DNA of 64,000 bases, from positions 1,798,001-1,862,000 of the forward strand of contig NZ_JAFBCM010000001.1 of NCBI RefSeq assembly GCF_016907715.1, in the 5' to 3' direction. The translations under genes and the position numbers were made by a program. The DNA is from Tenggerimyces flavus (lineage in GTDB: Bacteria; Actinomycetota; Actinomycetes; Propionibacteriales; Actinopolymorphaceae). The stretch's first letter is position 1. Each line of letters opens with the position of its first letter. Shown in pieces: positions 49,161 to 57,398 of the stretch. Below the pieces are notes generated by a model. The model was given only the letters and a program-made list of their open reading frames with translations. It ran no database searches and was not told the DNA's origin.

Positions 49161-49879
49161 TGGCGCTCTGGACGAAGCAGCTGCCCGTCGCCACCACGCT
49201 GGAGCGGCGAACGGTGCTGGCGCGGCGGGTGCGGTGGTTGGTCGCCGCGACGATCTCCTACAACGTGGTCGAGGCCGTGGTGGCCATCAGCGCGGGCACG
49301 ATCGCGTCGTCGACCGCGCTGATCGGGTTCGGGCTCGACTCGGTGGTCGAGGTGTCGTCGGCGGCCGCGGTGGCGTGGCAGTTCTCCGCCCGTGACCACG
49401 CCGTACGGGAGGCCCGCGAGCAACGGGCGTTGAGGATCATCGCGGTCTCGTTCTTCGCGCTCGCCGCGTACGTGACCTTCGAGTCGATCCGGTCGCTGCT
49501 GACCGGCGGCGAGGCCGAGCACTCCACGGTGGGCCTGGTGCTGGCGGCGCTGTCGCTGGCGGTCATGCCCGGACTCTCCTACGCCCAACGTCGCGCCGGG
49601 CGGCAGCTCGGATCCGCCAGCGCGGTGGCCGACTCCAAACAGACGCTGCTGTGCACGTACCTGTCCGTGGTGCTGCTGGTCGGGCTCGGGCTGAACAGCC
49701 TGTTCGGCTGGAGCTGGGCCGACCCGCTGGCCGCCCTGGTGATCGCCGGCGTCGCGGTCAAGGAGGGCATCGAGGCGTGGCGAGGCGACACCTGCTGCGA
49801 TCTCCCCGTCACCGTCTCCACCGAGATCCTCGTCCAAGGGACGAGCACCTGCGGGTGTGTGGACGGCTGCGACTGCTAG
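49160..49879 (+). CDS. Cation diffusion facilitator-type metal exporter with Cys-rich tail
   Basis: 239 residues with five or six TM helices. S-T-A-L-I-G-F-G-L-D-S-V-V-E and A-V-A-D-S-K-Q-T-L-L carry the paired Asp of CDF metal sites (one helix has D-S-V-V-E instead of H-x-x-x-D). It lacks the usual cytoplasmic CDF domain and ends in S-T-C-G-C-V-D-G-C-D-C, a soft-metal-binding tail. Coupled to a CmtR-like sensor, it is a likely Cd/Pb/Zn efflux pump. The stop overlaps the next convergent gene. Confidence 0.85.
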   Translation: MALWTKQLPVATTLERRTVLARRVRWLVAATISYNVVEAVVAISAGTIASSTALIGFGLDSVVEVSSAAAVAWQFSARDHAVREAREQRALRIIAVSFFALAAYVTFESIRSLLTGGEAEHSTVGLVLAALSLAVMPGLSYAQRRAGRQLGSASAVADSKQTLLCTYLSVVLLVGLGLNSLFGWSWADPLAALVIAGVAVKEGIEAWRGDTCCDLPVTVSTEILVQGTSTCGCVDGCDC

Positions 49880-50916
49880 GCGAGCTGGGCCCAGTGGATC
49901 GCGGCGAGCGAGAGGGCTGCCGCGCCGGCGGCCTGGATCGGCTTGGTGCCGTCGAGCAGGGGCTCGAGGATCTTCCGTTCGAACGGAACCAGTGAGCTCG
50001 TGCCCTCGGTGTTGGTCTGGACGAGTCCGCCGAACAGGTCGTCGAAGCAGTCCGGGTCGAACACCGCGACCGTCAGCAGGTCGGTGGCCCAGGTGAGCGG
50101 GTCGACGCCAAGGCCCAGGCAGTACACGCGAATCAGCCCGGCGTCCCTCGCCTCGGTCATCGCCCGATAGAACGGCCACGCGTCGTAGTCGAGCGGCTCG
50201 TCGTCGCCGTAGGACTCCGAACGGCCGAGGAACTCCTCGCTGTACTCGCGCACCATCCCGCGCCACAGGTCGAAGTCGTTCGCGAAGCTCCCCGGCGCCG
50301 CGTTCACCGGCTGGAAGACGCCGACCGGCATGACCTGGTGCAGGCCGCCCCCGTGCGCGACCTTCGCGGCGTCGCGGAAGTGCAGGACGAACGAGGTCAC
50401 CGGGCCCGCGCGCAGCGTCAACGTGCTGATCGCCGGCAGCGCCGGGCGGCGCGCGAAGTCGCGTGGGTCGCCGACCAGCGAACGGAACTCCCGACCGCCG
50501 GCGGCGAGCTCGTGCGCCACGGCCTCGCCAACGTTCACGCCGTCGAAGTACGACCCCGGCCCGAACGTCAGCGCACGCTCGGCGAGGGAGGCGTCGAGCA
50601 GCCGGTACGCCGGCCGGTTCTCGAACACCGCCGGCCGAGCCAGCGCCCCAAGTGCCTCCGCGTACGACCCGAAGCCTGCCCGCAGGTGCGCGGAAGCCGG
50701 CTCCGTCCCGTCGAACGAGGGCGCCGGATGAGCGCTGTCGAACCGCAACGTGAGCGCGCCCAGCGCGATCGGCTCGTCGGGCACCCAGTCCGGCCGGCAC
50801 AGCAGCGCCGTACCCGCCACGCAAGGCAGCGACGAAGAGAGCGAGGCGGCGACCTTCGTCAGGTCGTGCCGCCCCGCATTGAGCCTCTGTCGATCGAGTA
50901 CCCAAGCCTCCCGCAC
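49876..50916 (-). CDS. Conserved hypothetical protein with degenerate Nudix-like box
   Basis: 346 residues, no signal peptide. The C-terminal half has F-V-L-H-F-R-D-A-A-K-V-A-H-G-G-G near 180, P-V-G-V-F-Q-P near 200, D-F-D-L-W-R-G-M-V-R-E-Y-S-E-E-F-L-G near 220-237 and R-V-Y-C-L-G-L-G near 265. R-E-x-x-E-E-x-x-G resembles the Nudix helix, but the Gly is one place late. Similar proteins accompany XRE regulators in streptomycetes. I cannot assign a reaction. Confidence 0.65.
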   Translation of the reverse strand: MREAWVLDRQRLNAGRHDLTKVAASLSSSLPCVAGTALLCRPDWVPDEPIALGALTLRFDSAHPAPSFDGTEPASAHLRAGFGSYAEALGALARPAVFENRPAYRLLDASLAERALTFGPGSYFDGVNVGEAVAHELAAGGREFRSLVGDPRDFARRPALPAISTLTLRAGPVTSFVLHFRDAAKVAHGGGLHQVMPVGVFQPVNAAPGSFANDFDLWRGMVREYSEEFLGRSESYGDDEPLDYDAWPFYRAMTEARDAGLIRVYCLGLGVDPLTWATDLLTVAVFDPDCFDDLFGGLVQTNTEGTSSLVPFERKILEPLLDGTKPIQAAGAAALSLAAIHWAQLA

Positions 50917-51010
50917 GGCCGCAGCGTACGGGAGGCCAGGCCGTGTCGGTCAAAGATCGCCTGGCGCGCGGCGCGCGATGACCGGCGCTATTTGCCCGAC
51001 ACGACCTCAG

Positions 51011-52081
51011 CTAGCTGCTCATGATCACCGGAGTGACCGCTTGGCGAGGGCGGCTCGACACCGCATGGGCAGCGGGTTGGTGCGGCAACGGCCGCGGCGC
51101 GGAGCCGATCCAGCCACGTTCGGCTGCCCGGATCCCCGCCTCGAAGCGACTGCGCGCGCCGAGTCTGGCCATGATCTCGGCCATCATCCGGCGCACCGTA
51201 CGCAACGACACCCCGAGCTGCCGGGCCGCCGAGGCGTCGGTCATGCCCTTGCCCAGCAACCGGAGCAGGCAGCGCTCGGCGTTGCTGAGCCCGGTCGACG
51301 GGTCCGGTGCCGGAGCCGCCTGCACGGGGTACGCGTCCTGCCACGCCACGTCGAACAGCGTGGCCAACGCCCGGGCGAGCGGCCGGTTGTAGACGACGAG
51401 CGCGGTCGGCACCTCGCCGTCAGCCGGCACGATCACGACCCTGCCGTCGATGATGATCATCGTCGGCGGGAGCGCGCCGCCCACCCGTACGACGCCGCCC
51501 GCCGCGAGCAGCCACTTGGCCTGCCCGAGTGCGGCCGGGTCCGAACGTACGGCGTCCGGATACAGCACGCGGACCGCCACACCCCGGTCGATCGCCTGCT
51601 CGACCGGATCGGATCGTACGGTCAGCGCCAGGTCCCACGCGGGGCTCGGCAGCACGGTGACCACGGTGGCCTGTGCGGCGAGCACCAGCGCTTCGATCTG
51701 TTCGCACACCTCCGCGACGCCCGTACAGAACCGGGGCGGCGCCGGCGGGCTGTGCGGTTCACGAGTGGAGAACGCGGCCACCAGGGTGAGCACGGCCTCC
51801 TGGGTCCGGGCCAGTTCCTGCTGTCGGGCGGCTACCTCCGCCTGCCGCCGGGCGAGCAACGGGCCGAAACTGCGTTGCGGGTCTACCGGGACGATCCGGT
51901 GGGGCGCGTCTGGCACGGCCACCGCGAGTCCTGCCGCGGCGAGTCGGTCCAGTGCGTCTTCTGCTTGGTTCCAACTGAGACCCAACCGGTCGGAGACGTC
52001 TGCGGCCGTGCACTCTTGTTCGCGGAGCAGCATCCGGTACGTCTCGCGCATCTGCCGGTCAAGTCCGAGCACTTCCCACAT
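51011..52081 (-). CDS. LuxR-type HTH regulator with TrmB-like N-terminal domain
   Basis: 356 residues. The N-terminus (residues 1-60: Y-R-M-L-L-R-E-Q-E-C-T-A-A-D-V-S-D-R-L-G) is a TrmB/MarR-like winged helix. A middle phospholipase-D-like sensor (V-R-V-L-Y-P-D near 180) follows. The C-terminal LuxR HTH reads L-L-G-K-G-M-T-D-A-S-A-A-R-Q-L-G-V-S-L and R-T-V-R-R-M-M-A. Such regulators often control secondary metabolism. AAGGAG precedes ATG 52081; the frame is open much further upstream but without a start signal. Confidence 0.85.
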   Translation of the reverse strand: MWEVLGLDRQMRETYRMLLREQECTAADVSDRLGLSWNQAEDALDRLAAAGLAVAVPDAPHRIVPVDPQRSFGPLLARRQAEVAARQQELARTQEAVLTLVAAFSTREPHSPPAPPRFCTGVAEVCEQIEALVLAAQATVVTVLPSPAWDLALTVRSDPVEQAIDRGVAVRVLYPDAVRSDPAALGQAKWLLAAGGVVRVGGALPPTMIIIDGRVVIVPADGEVPTALVVYNRPLARALATLFDVAWQDAYPVQAAPAPDPSTGLSNAERCLLRLLGKGMTDASAARQLGVSLRTVRRMMAEIMARLGARSRFEAGIRAAERGWIGSAPRPLPHQPAAHAVSSRPRQAVTPVIMSS

Positions 52082-52247
52082 GCTCAGGCTCCTTCGGGTC
52101 TGGACCCCCATTACCCCTGGTGAATTGTGCCCAGAAACTGACCCCGTTCGGCAATTGTTGACGACGAATTTGTGACAACAGTGTCTGATGTGGCCACGGT
52201 AACGGGACGTATCCGACATCGTCGGTGGCCTGGTGGACACTGAGGCG

Positions 52248-53015
52248 ATGCAGAATCCCCTTGTGGACATGGCCGAATGGCCGGGTCTGGAGCTGCTGGA
52301 CCCCTTGACCGGCGGGCATCGCAACCCGGTCTTCCTCGCGCGGTACCGAGGCCGCTCCGTTGTCGTGCGGCAGTCGGGACGACCGATTCCCACGTTGGAA
52401 TGGGAATTGGACCTCTTGGAGCACCTCGACTCGAACGGCGTTCGGGTGCCGCGGATCGTTCCGGCGGCCGATGGGCGCCGGTTCGTCGGGCCGGTCTTGG
52501 TGCAGGAGTTCCTGCCGGGCGGCCCGCCGCGTACGGAGGCCGACTGGCGGAACGTGCTCGCGGTGCTCCGCGACGTTCACGCGCTCGGGGTCGGCTGGAC
52601 GCAGCGGCCGGGGTTCGCCTCGGCGCGGTCGCTGCTGATCGAGTCGGTGGGCGGCGACGTCGATCTCGGCGCGATGCCCTCCGACGCGGCGGCGCTCGTG
52701 CAGGCGGCGTGGCTCCCGGTCCTCGACGGCGCGCTCGAGACCGTCGTGCACGGCGACCCCGGCGGCGGCAACGTGCTGGTGGCCGAGGACGGCAGCGTCG
52801 GGCTCATCGACTGGGACGAGGCGCGCGTGGACGTGCCGGCGTTCGACCTGGCCGGTCCGTACCTCGAGCTCACCGACCTCGGCGTACGCGACGAAGCCTG
52901 GCGCGACGCGATGGTCGCCGGCCTCGCGTGGGAGGCCGCGACCTGTTGGCGCGCCGAACCTGTGTACGCACGACGACGGCTCGCCGAGCTACGCACCGCG
53001 CTGAAGTCACAGTGA
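52248..53015 (+). CDS. Aminoglycoside phosphotransferase (APH)-family kinase
   Basis: 255 residues. It has a small N-lobe (V-V-R-Q-S-G near 40). The catalytic loop is V-H-G-D-P-G-G-G-N-V-L-V near 170 and the metal-binding motif is G-L-I-D-W-D-E-A near 185. It is shorter than typical resistance enzymes, so it may phosphorylate a sugar or other metabolite. Alternative starts are GTG 52233 and ATG 52269; none has a good ribosome binding site. A terminator follows. Confidence 0.85.
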   Translation: MQNPLVDMAEWPGLELLDPLTGGHRNPVFLARYRGRSVVVRQSGRPIPTLEWELDLLEHLDSNGVRVPRIVPAADGRRFVGPVLVQEFLPGGPPRTEADWRNVLAVLRDVHALGVGWTQRPGFASARSLLIESVGGDVDLGAMPSDAAALVQAAWLPVLDGALETVVHGDPGGGNVLVAEDGSVGLIDWDEARVDVPAFDLAGPYLELTDLGVRDEAWRDAMVAGLAWEAATCWRAEPVYARRRLAELRTALKSQ

Positions 53016-53023
53016 AGACGCCA

Positions 53024-53063
53024 GACGGCGGGCACCGCGCTTTGCCTGGGGTGGCCCGCCGTC
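53024..53063 (+). terminator. Terminator of the APH-family gene
   Basis: GACGGCGGGC pairs perfectly with GCCCGCCGTC around a 20-base loop, beginning nine bases after the stop. Confidence 0.6.
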
Positions 53064-53099
53064 CTGGACGGCTGCGGAGACTCCGCTGACCTACTCCTC

Positions 53100-53119
53100 G
53101 AGGGCGGGGAGGCCCTCGG
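53100..53119 (-). terminator. Terminator of greA
   Basis: CGAGGGC-N6-GCCCTCG, starting eight bases after the greA stop. Confidence 0.55.
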
Positions 53120-53126
53120 TGAGCCT

Positions 53127-53600
53127 TCAGGCCGCGGCGACTCCGACGATCTCGACCGTGAGCTGACCGGCGGGAGCGGCGTACGTGATCTGTCCGCCCT
53201 TCCGCTGGCCGATCAACGCCTGCCCGAGCGGGCTGGTCGGAGTGAGCGCGACGACTTCGTCGTCCTGCTCCTCGATCAAGCCCACTTGGTAGGTCTCTGT
53301 GCTTCCGTCGTCGAAGCGCAGCGTGACCTTCGTACCGAGCCCGACCGTGTCCTTGTCGATCGCCGTAGCGATCGTCGTGGCGGACAGCAGGTCCCGGATG
53401 CGGGAGAGCCTGCGGTCGATCGACTCGATCTCGATCTGCTGTGCTGCGACCCCTGCTTGGTCGACGAGATCGCCGCCTGTCTCGGAGCCCTGCTCGGCGA
53501 GCAGCTCGGCGCGACGCACCAAAAGCTGTTCTTCCTCGCGATGCAGACGCTCACGCGCAGATTCGGAGAGTACGTGGACCTGATGATCGAGGACACTCAC
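53127..53600 (-). CDS. greA: Transcription elongation factor GreA/GreB family
   Basis: 157 residues. An N-terminal coiled coil (E-R-L-H-R-E-E-E-Q-L and I-D-R-R-L-S-R-I-R) is followed by the FKBP-like C-terminal domain with S-P-L-G-Q-A-L-I-G-Q-R-K-G-G near 125. It rescues backtracked RNA polymerase by stimulating transcript cleavage; the acidic coil tip is less obvious than in E. coli GreA, so a Gre-like variant is possible. GTG 53600 follows GTGAGG. Confidence 0.88.
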   Translation of the reverse strand: MSVLDHQVHVLSESARERLHREEEQLLVRRAELLAEQGSETGGDLVDQAGVAAQQIEIESIDRRLSRIRDLLSATTIATAIDKDTVGLGTKVTLRFDDGSTETYQVGLIEEQDDEVVALTPTSPLGQALIGQRKGGQITYAAPAGQLTVEIVGVAAA

Positions 53601-53710
53601 GGCGGCCTCACTTCCCTCGGTTGCCCCCAAGACGCCTCTGAGCACAGTTCCCTACAGCTTCGGAGGGATCCGGTCGTCGACGCCGACGAAGGTGCTTATC
53701 CTCTCACGCA

Positions 53711-53845
53711 ATGGCCCCTACGGAAGGGGTGTATCAACTTTCGGACGCCGAGCGTGAGCTTGCGGTGACACAGTGCTGCTCGGCCAGCAGTTACCTGCCG
53801 GCTTCCTTGCGTTCGCCGGACGTACCGTCTGCTTCGATTCGGTAG
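53711..53845 (+). CDS. Possible 44-residue ORF divergent from greA
   Basis: ATG 53711 follows TATCCT (53698-53703) by seven bases. The peptide begins A-P-T-E-G-V-Y-Q-L-S-D-A-E-R-E-L-A-V and then loses order. The ordered beginning suggests a real small gene or the 5' remnant of a longer one. No family recognised. Confidence 0.25.
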   Translation: MAPTEGVYQLSDAERELAVTQCCSASSYLPASLRSPDVPSASIR

Positions 53846-53889
53846 CGCCCAACGGGGTCGGTTGAGAGAACCAACGCAAGGGAGAGCTC

Positions 53890-54993
53890 ATGAGGTTCCG
53901 CAGGATCGGCCTCGTCGCCCTGATCGCCTTGGCGGTCGCGGTGCCGGGTGTGGGGACGGCTCAGGCTGGCGGACACGGCCACGGGCACGGGCATGGCGAC
54001 GACGCGATCGTGATCGCTCACCGCGGCGCGAGCGGCTACCGGCCCGAGCACACGCTCGGCGCGTACAAGCTGGCGATCCAGCTGGGCGCGGCCTACATCG
54101 AGCCCGACGTCGTCTCGACCAGGGACGGCGTGCTGGTCGCGCGGCACGAGAACGAGATCTCGGGAACGACCGACGTCGCGGCGCACGGTGAGTTCGCTGG
54201 GCGCAAGACCACCAAGACGATCGACGGCGTCGCGGTCACCGGCTGGTTCACCGAGGACTTCACGCTGCGCGAGCTCAAGACGCTTCGCGCGAAGGAGCGG
54301 CTGCCCGATCTGCGGCCCTCGAACACTGCGTACGACGGCCGCTACGAGATCCCGACGTTGCAGGAGGTCATCGACCTCGTGAAGCGCGAGTCGAAGCGGC
54401 AGCACCGCAGGATCGGCATCGCGCCGGAGACCAAGCACCCGACGTACTTCGCCTCGATCGGGCTGCCGCTGGAGAAGCCGCTGATCCGCACGCTGCGCAA
54501 GAACGACCTCGACCACCGCCGGTCGAAGGTCGTGATCCAGTCGTTCGAGGTCTCGAACCTCAAGGCGCTCGCCAAGCAGACCGACGTGGAGCTCGCGCAG
54601 CTCGTCAACGCTTCCGGCGCGCCGTACGACTTCATCGCGAAGGGCGATCCGCGCACGTACGACGACCTCCTCACGCCGGCCGGGCTTCGTGAGCTGAGCC
54701 GGTACGCCGACTGGGTCGCGCCGGAGAAGGGCCGCATCATCCCGCGCGACGCGTCGGGCGGGATGATGCAGCCGACCGCGCTGGTCCGGAACGCCCACCG
54801 CGCCGGGCTGCGCGTGGTGACGTGGACGTTCCGAGCGGAGAACACGTTCCTGCCGGCGGACTTCCGCGACGGCACCGACCCGGCCGCGCACGGCGACCTC
54901 GTCGGGGAGATCCAGACGTACCTGCGGACCGGGCTGGACGCGATCTTCACCGACTTCCCGGACATCGGTGTCGAGGCGGTTTCGGACTTCTAG
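53890..54993 (+). CDS. Secreted glycerophosphodiester phosphodiesterase (GlpQ-like)
   Basis: 367 residues. The signal peptide (1-26) is cut before a G-H-G-H-G-H-G-H metal-binding stretch. The GDPD domain starts V-I-A-H-R-G-A-S-G-Y-R-P-E-H-T (His-Arg-Gly and Glu), then Y-I-E-P-D-V-V-S-T-R-D-G and ends near D-A-I-F-T-D-F-P-D. It hydrolyses glycerophosphodiesters to glycerol-3-phosphate outside the cell, aiding phosphate supply. AGGGAGAG precedes the ATG. Confidence 0.95.
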   Translation: MRFRRIGLVALIALAVAVPGVGTAQAGGHGHGHGHGDDAIVIAHRGASGYRPEHTLGAYKLAIQLGAAYIEPDVVSTRDGVLVARHENEISGTTDVAAHGEFAGRKTTKTIDGVAVTGWFTEDFTLRELKTLRAKERLPDLRPSNTAYDGRYEIPTLQEVIDLVKRESKRQHRRIGIAPETKHPTYFASIGLPLEKPLIRTLRKNDLDHRRSKVVIQSFEVSNLKALAKQTDVELAQLVNASGAPYDFIAKGDPRTYDDLLTPAGLRELSRYADWVAPEKGRIIPRDASGGMMQPTALVRNAHRAGLRVVTWTFRAENTFLPADFRDGTDPAAHGDLVGEIQTYLRTGLDAIFTDFPDIGVEAVSDF

Positions 54994-55013
54994 GTAGCTC
55001 TAGGTTGGTCCGC

Positions 55014-55997
55014 ATGGAGAAGCGGACGCTGGGTCGTACGGGTAGGTCGGTGAGCGCGGTCGGGCTCGGGGCGTGGCAGCTCGGGGCGGACTGGGGCTCG
55101 GTCAGCGAGTCCGACGCGCTCTCGACGTTGAACGCCGCGGTGGATGCGGGCGTGACGTTCATCGACACCGCGGACGTGTACGGCGACGGCCGGAGCGAGC
55201 GGCTGGTGGGGGAGCTGCTGCGGTCGCGTCCGTCCGCCGGCCTGACGGTGGCGACGAAGATGGGGCGGCGACTGCCGCAGTCGCCGTCGATCTACACGCT
55301 GGACAACTTCCGCGGGTGGCTCGATCGGTCGCGGTCGAACCTCGGTGTGGACACTCTCGACCTGGTTCAGTTGCACTGCCCGCCTTCTGCCGTCTACTCG
55401 TCTGGCGCGGTGTATGAAGCGCTGGATCTTTTGGTGGCGGAGAAGGTGATCGCTTCGTACGGGGTGAGCGTCGAGACGTGCGCGGAGGCCCTGGCCGCGG
55501 TGGCGCGGCCGGGGGTCGCTTCGGTGCAGATCATCCTGAACGCGTTCCGGCTGAAGCCGCTCGCCCAGGTCCTGCCGGCGGCTCTGGCCGCGGGCGTCGG
55601 GATCATCGCACGGGTGCCGCTGGCCAGCGGCCTGTTGTCGGGGCGGTACGACACGTCGACGTCGTTCGGGGCGGACGACCACCGGACGTACAACCGGCAG
55701 GGCGAGGCGTTCGACGTGGGGGAGACGTTCTCGGGGGTGTCGTTCGCGACGGGTCTCGAGGCCGTGCAGCGGTTGCGGCCACTGGTGCCGGAGGGCGCGT
55801 CGATGGCCCAGTTCGCGCTGCGCTGGATCCTCGACCAGCCCGGGGTGTCGACGGTGATCCCGGGCGCGCGGAACGCGGAGCAGGCGAACGCCAACGCCGC
55901 GGCCGCCGCCCTCGCGCCGCTGCCTGAGGCTGTGCTGGCCGAGGTGCGGGCGATCTACGACGAGCTGATCCGGCCTGACGTCCACGACCGCTGGTAG
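55014..55997 (+). CDS. Aldo/keto reductase
   Basis: 327 residues. E-K-R-T-L-G-R-T-G-R-S-V-S start, F-I-D-T-A-D-V-Y-G-D-G near 45-55 (Asp, Tyr), V-A-T-K-M-G near 80 (Lys) and V-Q-L-H-C-P near 118 (His) form the AKR active site. V-S-T-V-I-P-G-A-R-N-A near 285 is the cofactor loop. TAGGTT ends seven bases before the ATG, so it is probably leaderless and separately transcribed 20 bases after the GDPD gene. Confidence 0.93.
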   Translation: MEKRTLGRTGRSVSAVGLGAWQLGADWGSVSESDALSTLNAAVDAGVTFIDTADVYGDGRSERLVGELLRSRPSAGLTVATKMGRRLPQSPSIYTLDNFRGWLDRSRSNLGVDTLDLVQLHCPPSAVYSSGAVYEALDLLVAEKVIASYGVSVETCAEALAAVARPGVASVQIILNAFRLKPLAQVLPAALAAGVGIIARVPLASGLLSGRYDTSTSFGADDHRTYNRQGEAFDVGETFSGVSFATGLEAVQRLRPLVPEGASMAQFALRWILDQPGVSTVIPGARNAEQANANAAAAALAPLPEAVLAEVRAIYDELIRPDVHDRW

Positions 55998-56002
55998 CGC
56001 GA

Positions 56003-56070
56003 CTTCCCTTACCGAACTGGGGTTCTGCACCGTGGCAAGGCCCCGTCAAACCCCAGTCTGGTAAGGGAAG
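56003..56070. repeat. Long hairpin element A
   Basis: Arms 56003-56025 and 56048-56070 match in 20 of 23 positions around a 22-base loop, starting six bases after the aldo/keto reductase stop. It has the same layout as elements B and C (arms ending G-G-G-G-T-T) and may double as a terminator. Confidence 0.75.
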
Positions 56071-56149
56071 TGTCGGCGGCTGTGGATGCAGCGAACTGAA
56101 CCGTATAGGCGGGCAGGTGGCGGGTGGCTCTCGCTGGTATGGGTGGGCG

Positions 56150-56335
56150 GGTGGCTTGTGCTCGTGCGGGCGGGGCTAGGGGTTGGGTCGGTGCCCTTCC
56201 TCGGCGCGACGGACCTCGGCGGCGATGGTGGCTGAGCACCGTTTGTCCACAGCTTTCCGCGACTTTGCCCACCGAATCGGGGTTGGGGACCGTGTTGCCA
56301 CGTTGGAGAACCCCGGTTCGGTGGGTGAAGTGCGC
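56150..56335. repeat. Direct repeat unit B containing a hairpin
   Basis: About 185 bases. The hairpin arms 56268-56284 and 56309-56325 match in 16 of 17 positions. Bases 56271-56318 are identical to 56745-56792 in unit C. Confidence 0.8.
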
Positions 56336-56499
56336 ATCGACGGCGACATCAGGGTCCGCTCGCCGCCCACGCGAGCTTTCGCCGCAACGTTCAGGTCCCT
56401 CCAGGTGGCGCACACCAGTGCGGGTGAGGGCGGCTGGCGGTGCTCACCCGTGCGGCGCGCAGGTGGCGGGCGGGCAGGTGGCAGGTGGCAGGTGTGCAG

Positions 56500-56604
56500 G
56501 ACACCAGCCAGAACGAGCAGATCGTGAACGTGCCTTCCTCGCCGCTGAGCCCGTCCTCGGTCTCCTCGACCCGGTAGCGCAGCACGAGGCCGTTCTCGGT
56601 GGCA
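56500..56604 (-). pseudogene. Fragment of a glycoside hydrolase family 15 gene
   Basis: On the - strand about 35 codons read G-L-V-L-R-Y-R-V-E-E-T-E-D-G-L and G-E-E-G-T-F-T-I-C-S-F-W-L-V. This is the conserved stretch of GH15 glucoamylase/trehalase-like enzymes containing the catalytic Glu of E-E-G-T-F. Nothing before or after fits, and both sides are repeats. It is a small remnant of a gene broken up by the repeats. Confidence 0.7.
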
Positions 56605-56619
56605 GGCGTGCAGGCGGCG

Positions 56620-56809
56620 GGTGGCCTGCTCTCGTGTGGGCGGAGTGAGGGGTGGGCCGGTGGCCTGCCCAGCGCGACGGACATCTGCGGTCGGCGGCGA
56701 TGGTCGAGCATCGTGGCTGTCCACAGTTTTCCGCGACTTTGCCGACCGAATCGGGGTTGGGGACCGTGTTGCCACGTTGGAGAACCCCGGTTGGGTGGGT
56801 GAAGTGCGG
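56620..56809. repeat. Direct repeat unit C containing a decayed hairpin
   Basis: It has the same order as unit B, displaced by about 470 bases. Its hairpin arms (56742-56758, 56783-56799) pair in only 14 of 17 positions. Confidence 0.75.
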
Positions 56810-56963
56810 GGTCGGGTTGGTAGCAAGAGCCGGGAGTGGCACATTTCGGGCATAGCGGAATTCGCTGGACCCTCTGGTCGCAGGGTGTCATAACGGGGCT
56901 ACCGTGTGCGTTCACGACACGCACGACACGCGAGACATCCGAAGGCCCACGGAGGTATCGGCG

Positions 56964-57398
56964 ATGAAGTGGTCAGATCTGGTCGGGGTACGCGTCGAGC
57001 TCCCCAGCCTGATAGCCGGCGTCCCGCCCGCAGCGACGAAGGCGCCGCGTGGCGCTAAGGAGAACCCGCTCTTCACGACCACCGAGGAGAACGGCACCAG
57101 CAACGCGACCGAGACGGTGAGCAGCCTCCTCACCGTGCAGTCGCTGGTCAACCTCACCTTCTCCACCACCGTGATCACCCTGCTCTGGAAGCTCATCCAG
57201 CGCCTCTTCGGCACCGGCGCCGGCGAGTGGGTGCCGCTGTTGCTCTGCTTCACGTTCGTCGCCGTCTCGTGGGTCGCCAGCTACGCGACCAAGCCCACGA
57301 CGAACGGCACCAAGGTCGTCTCCGGCTTCGTCGCGATCGTCACCGGCCTCGTCCTCACCGCCACTGTGCTCGGCATCAACGCCGCGATCCTCAGCTAG
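56964..57398 (+). CDS. Small membrane protein of unknown function
   Basis: 144 residues with a polar N-terminus (about 60 residues) and three hydrophobic helices (V-N-L-T-F-S-T-T-V-I-T-L-L-W; W-V-P-L-L-L-C-F-T-F-V-A-V-S-W-V; V-V-S-G-F-V-A-I-V-T-G-L-V-L). GGAGG lies eight bases before ATG 56964. The last eight bases overlap the convergent kinase-like gene. No family recognised. It may belong functionally with the membrane kinase/patatin operon. Confidence 0.65.
   Translation: MKWSDLVGVRVELPSLIAGVPPAATKAPRGAKENPLFTTTEENGTSNATETVSSLLTVQSLVNLTFSTTVITLLWKLIQRLFGTGAGEWVPLLLCFTFVAVSWVASYATKPTTNGTKVVSGFVAIVTGLVLTATVLGINAAILS

Larger units (their letters stand above)
55998..56963. other. 966-base repeat-rich non-coding region
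   Basis: No intact gene. It holds three related hairpin elements (56003-56070, 56268-56325, 56742-56799), a long direct repeat (about 56150-56335 and 56620-56809), short GGCAGGT tandem repeats near 56473-56500, and a fragment of a GH15 gene. The last 60 bases carry the ribosome binding site of the following gene. Confidence 0.7.

Noticed and set aside
56124-56924. Multiple 60-225 codon frames in the repeat region
   Set aside because: They repeat because the DNA repeats; apart from the GH15 piece nothing resembles a protein family.
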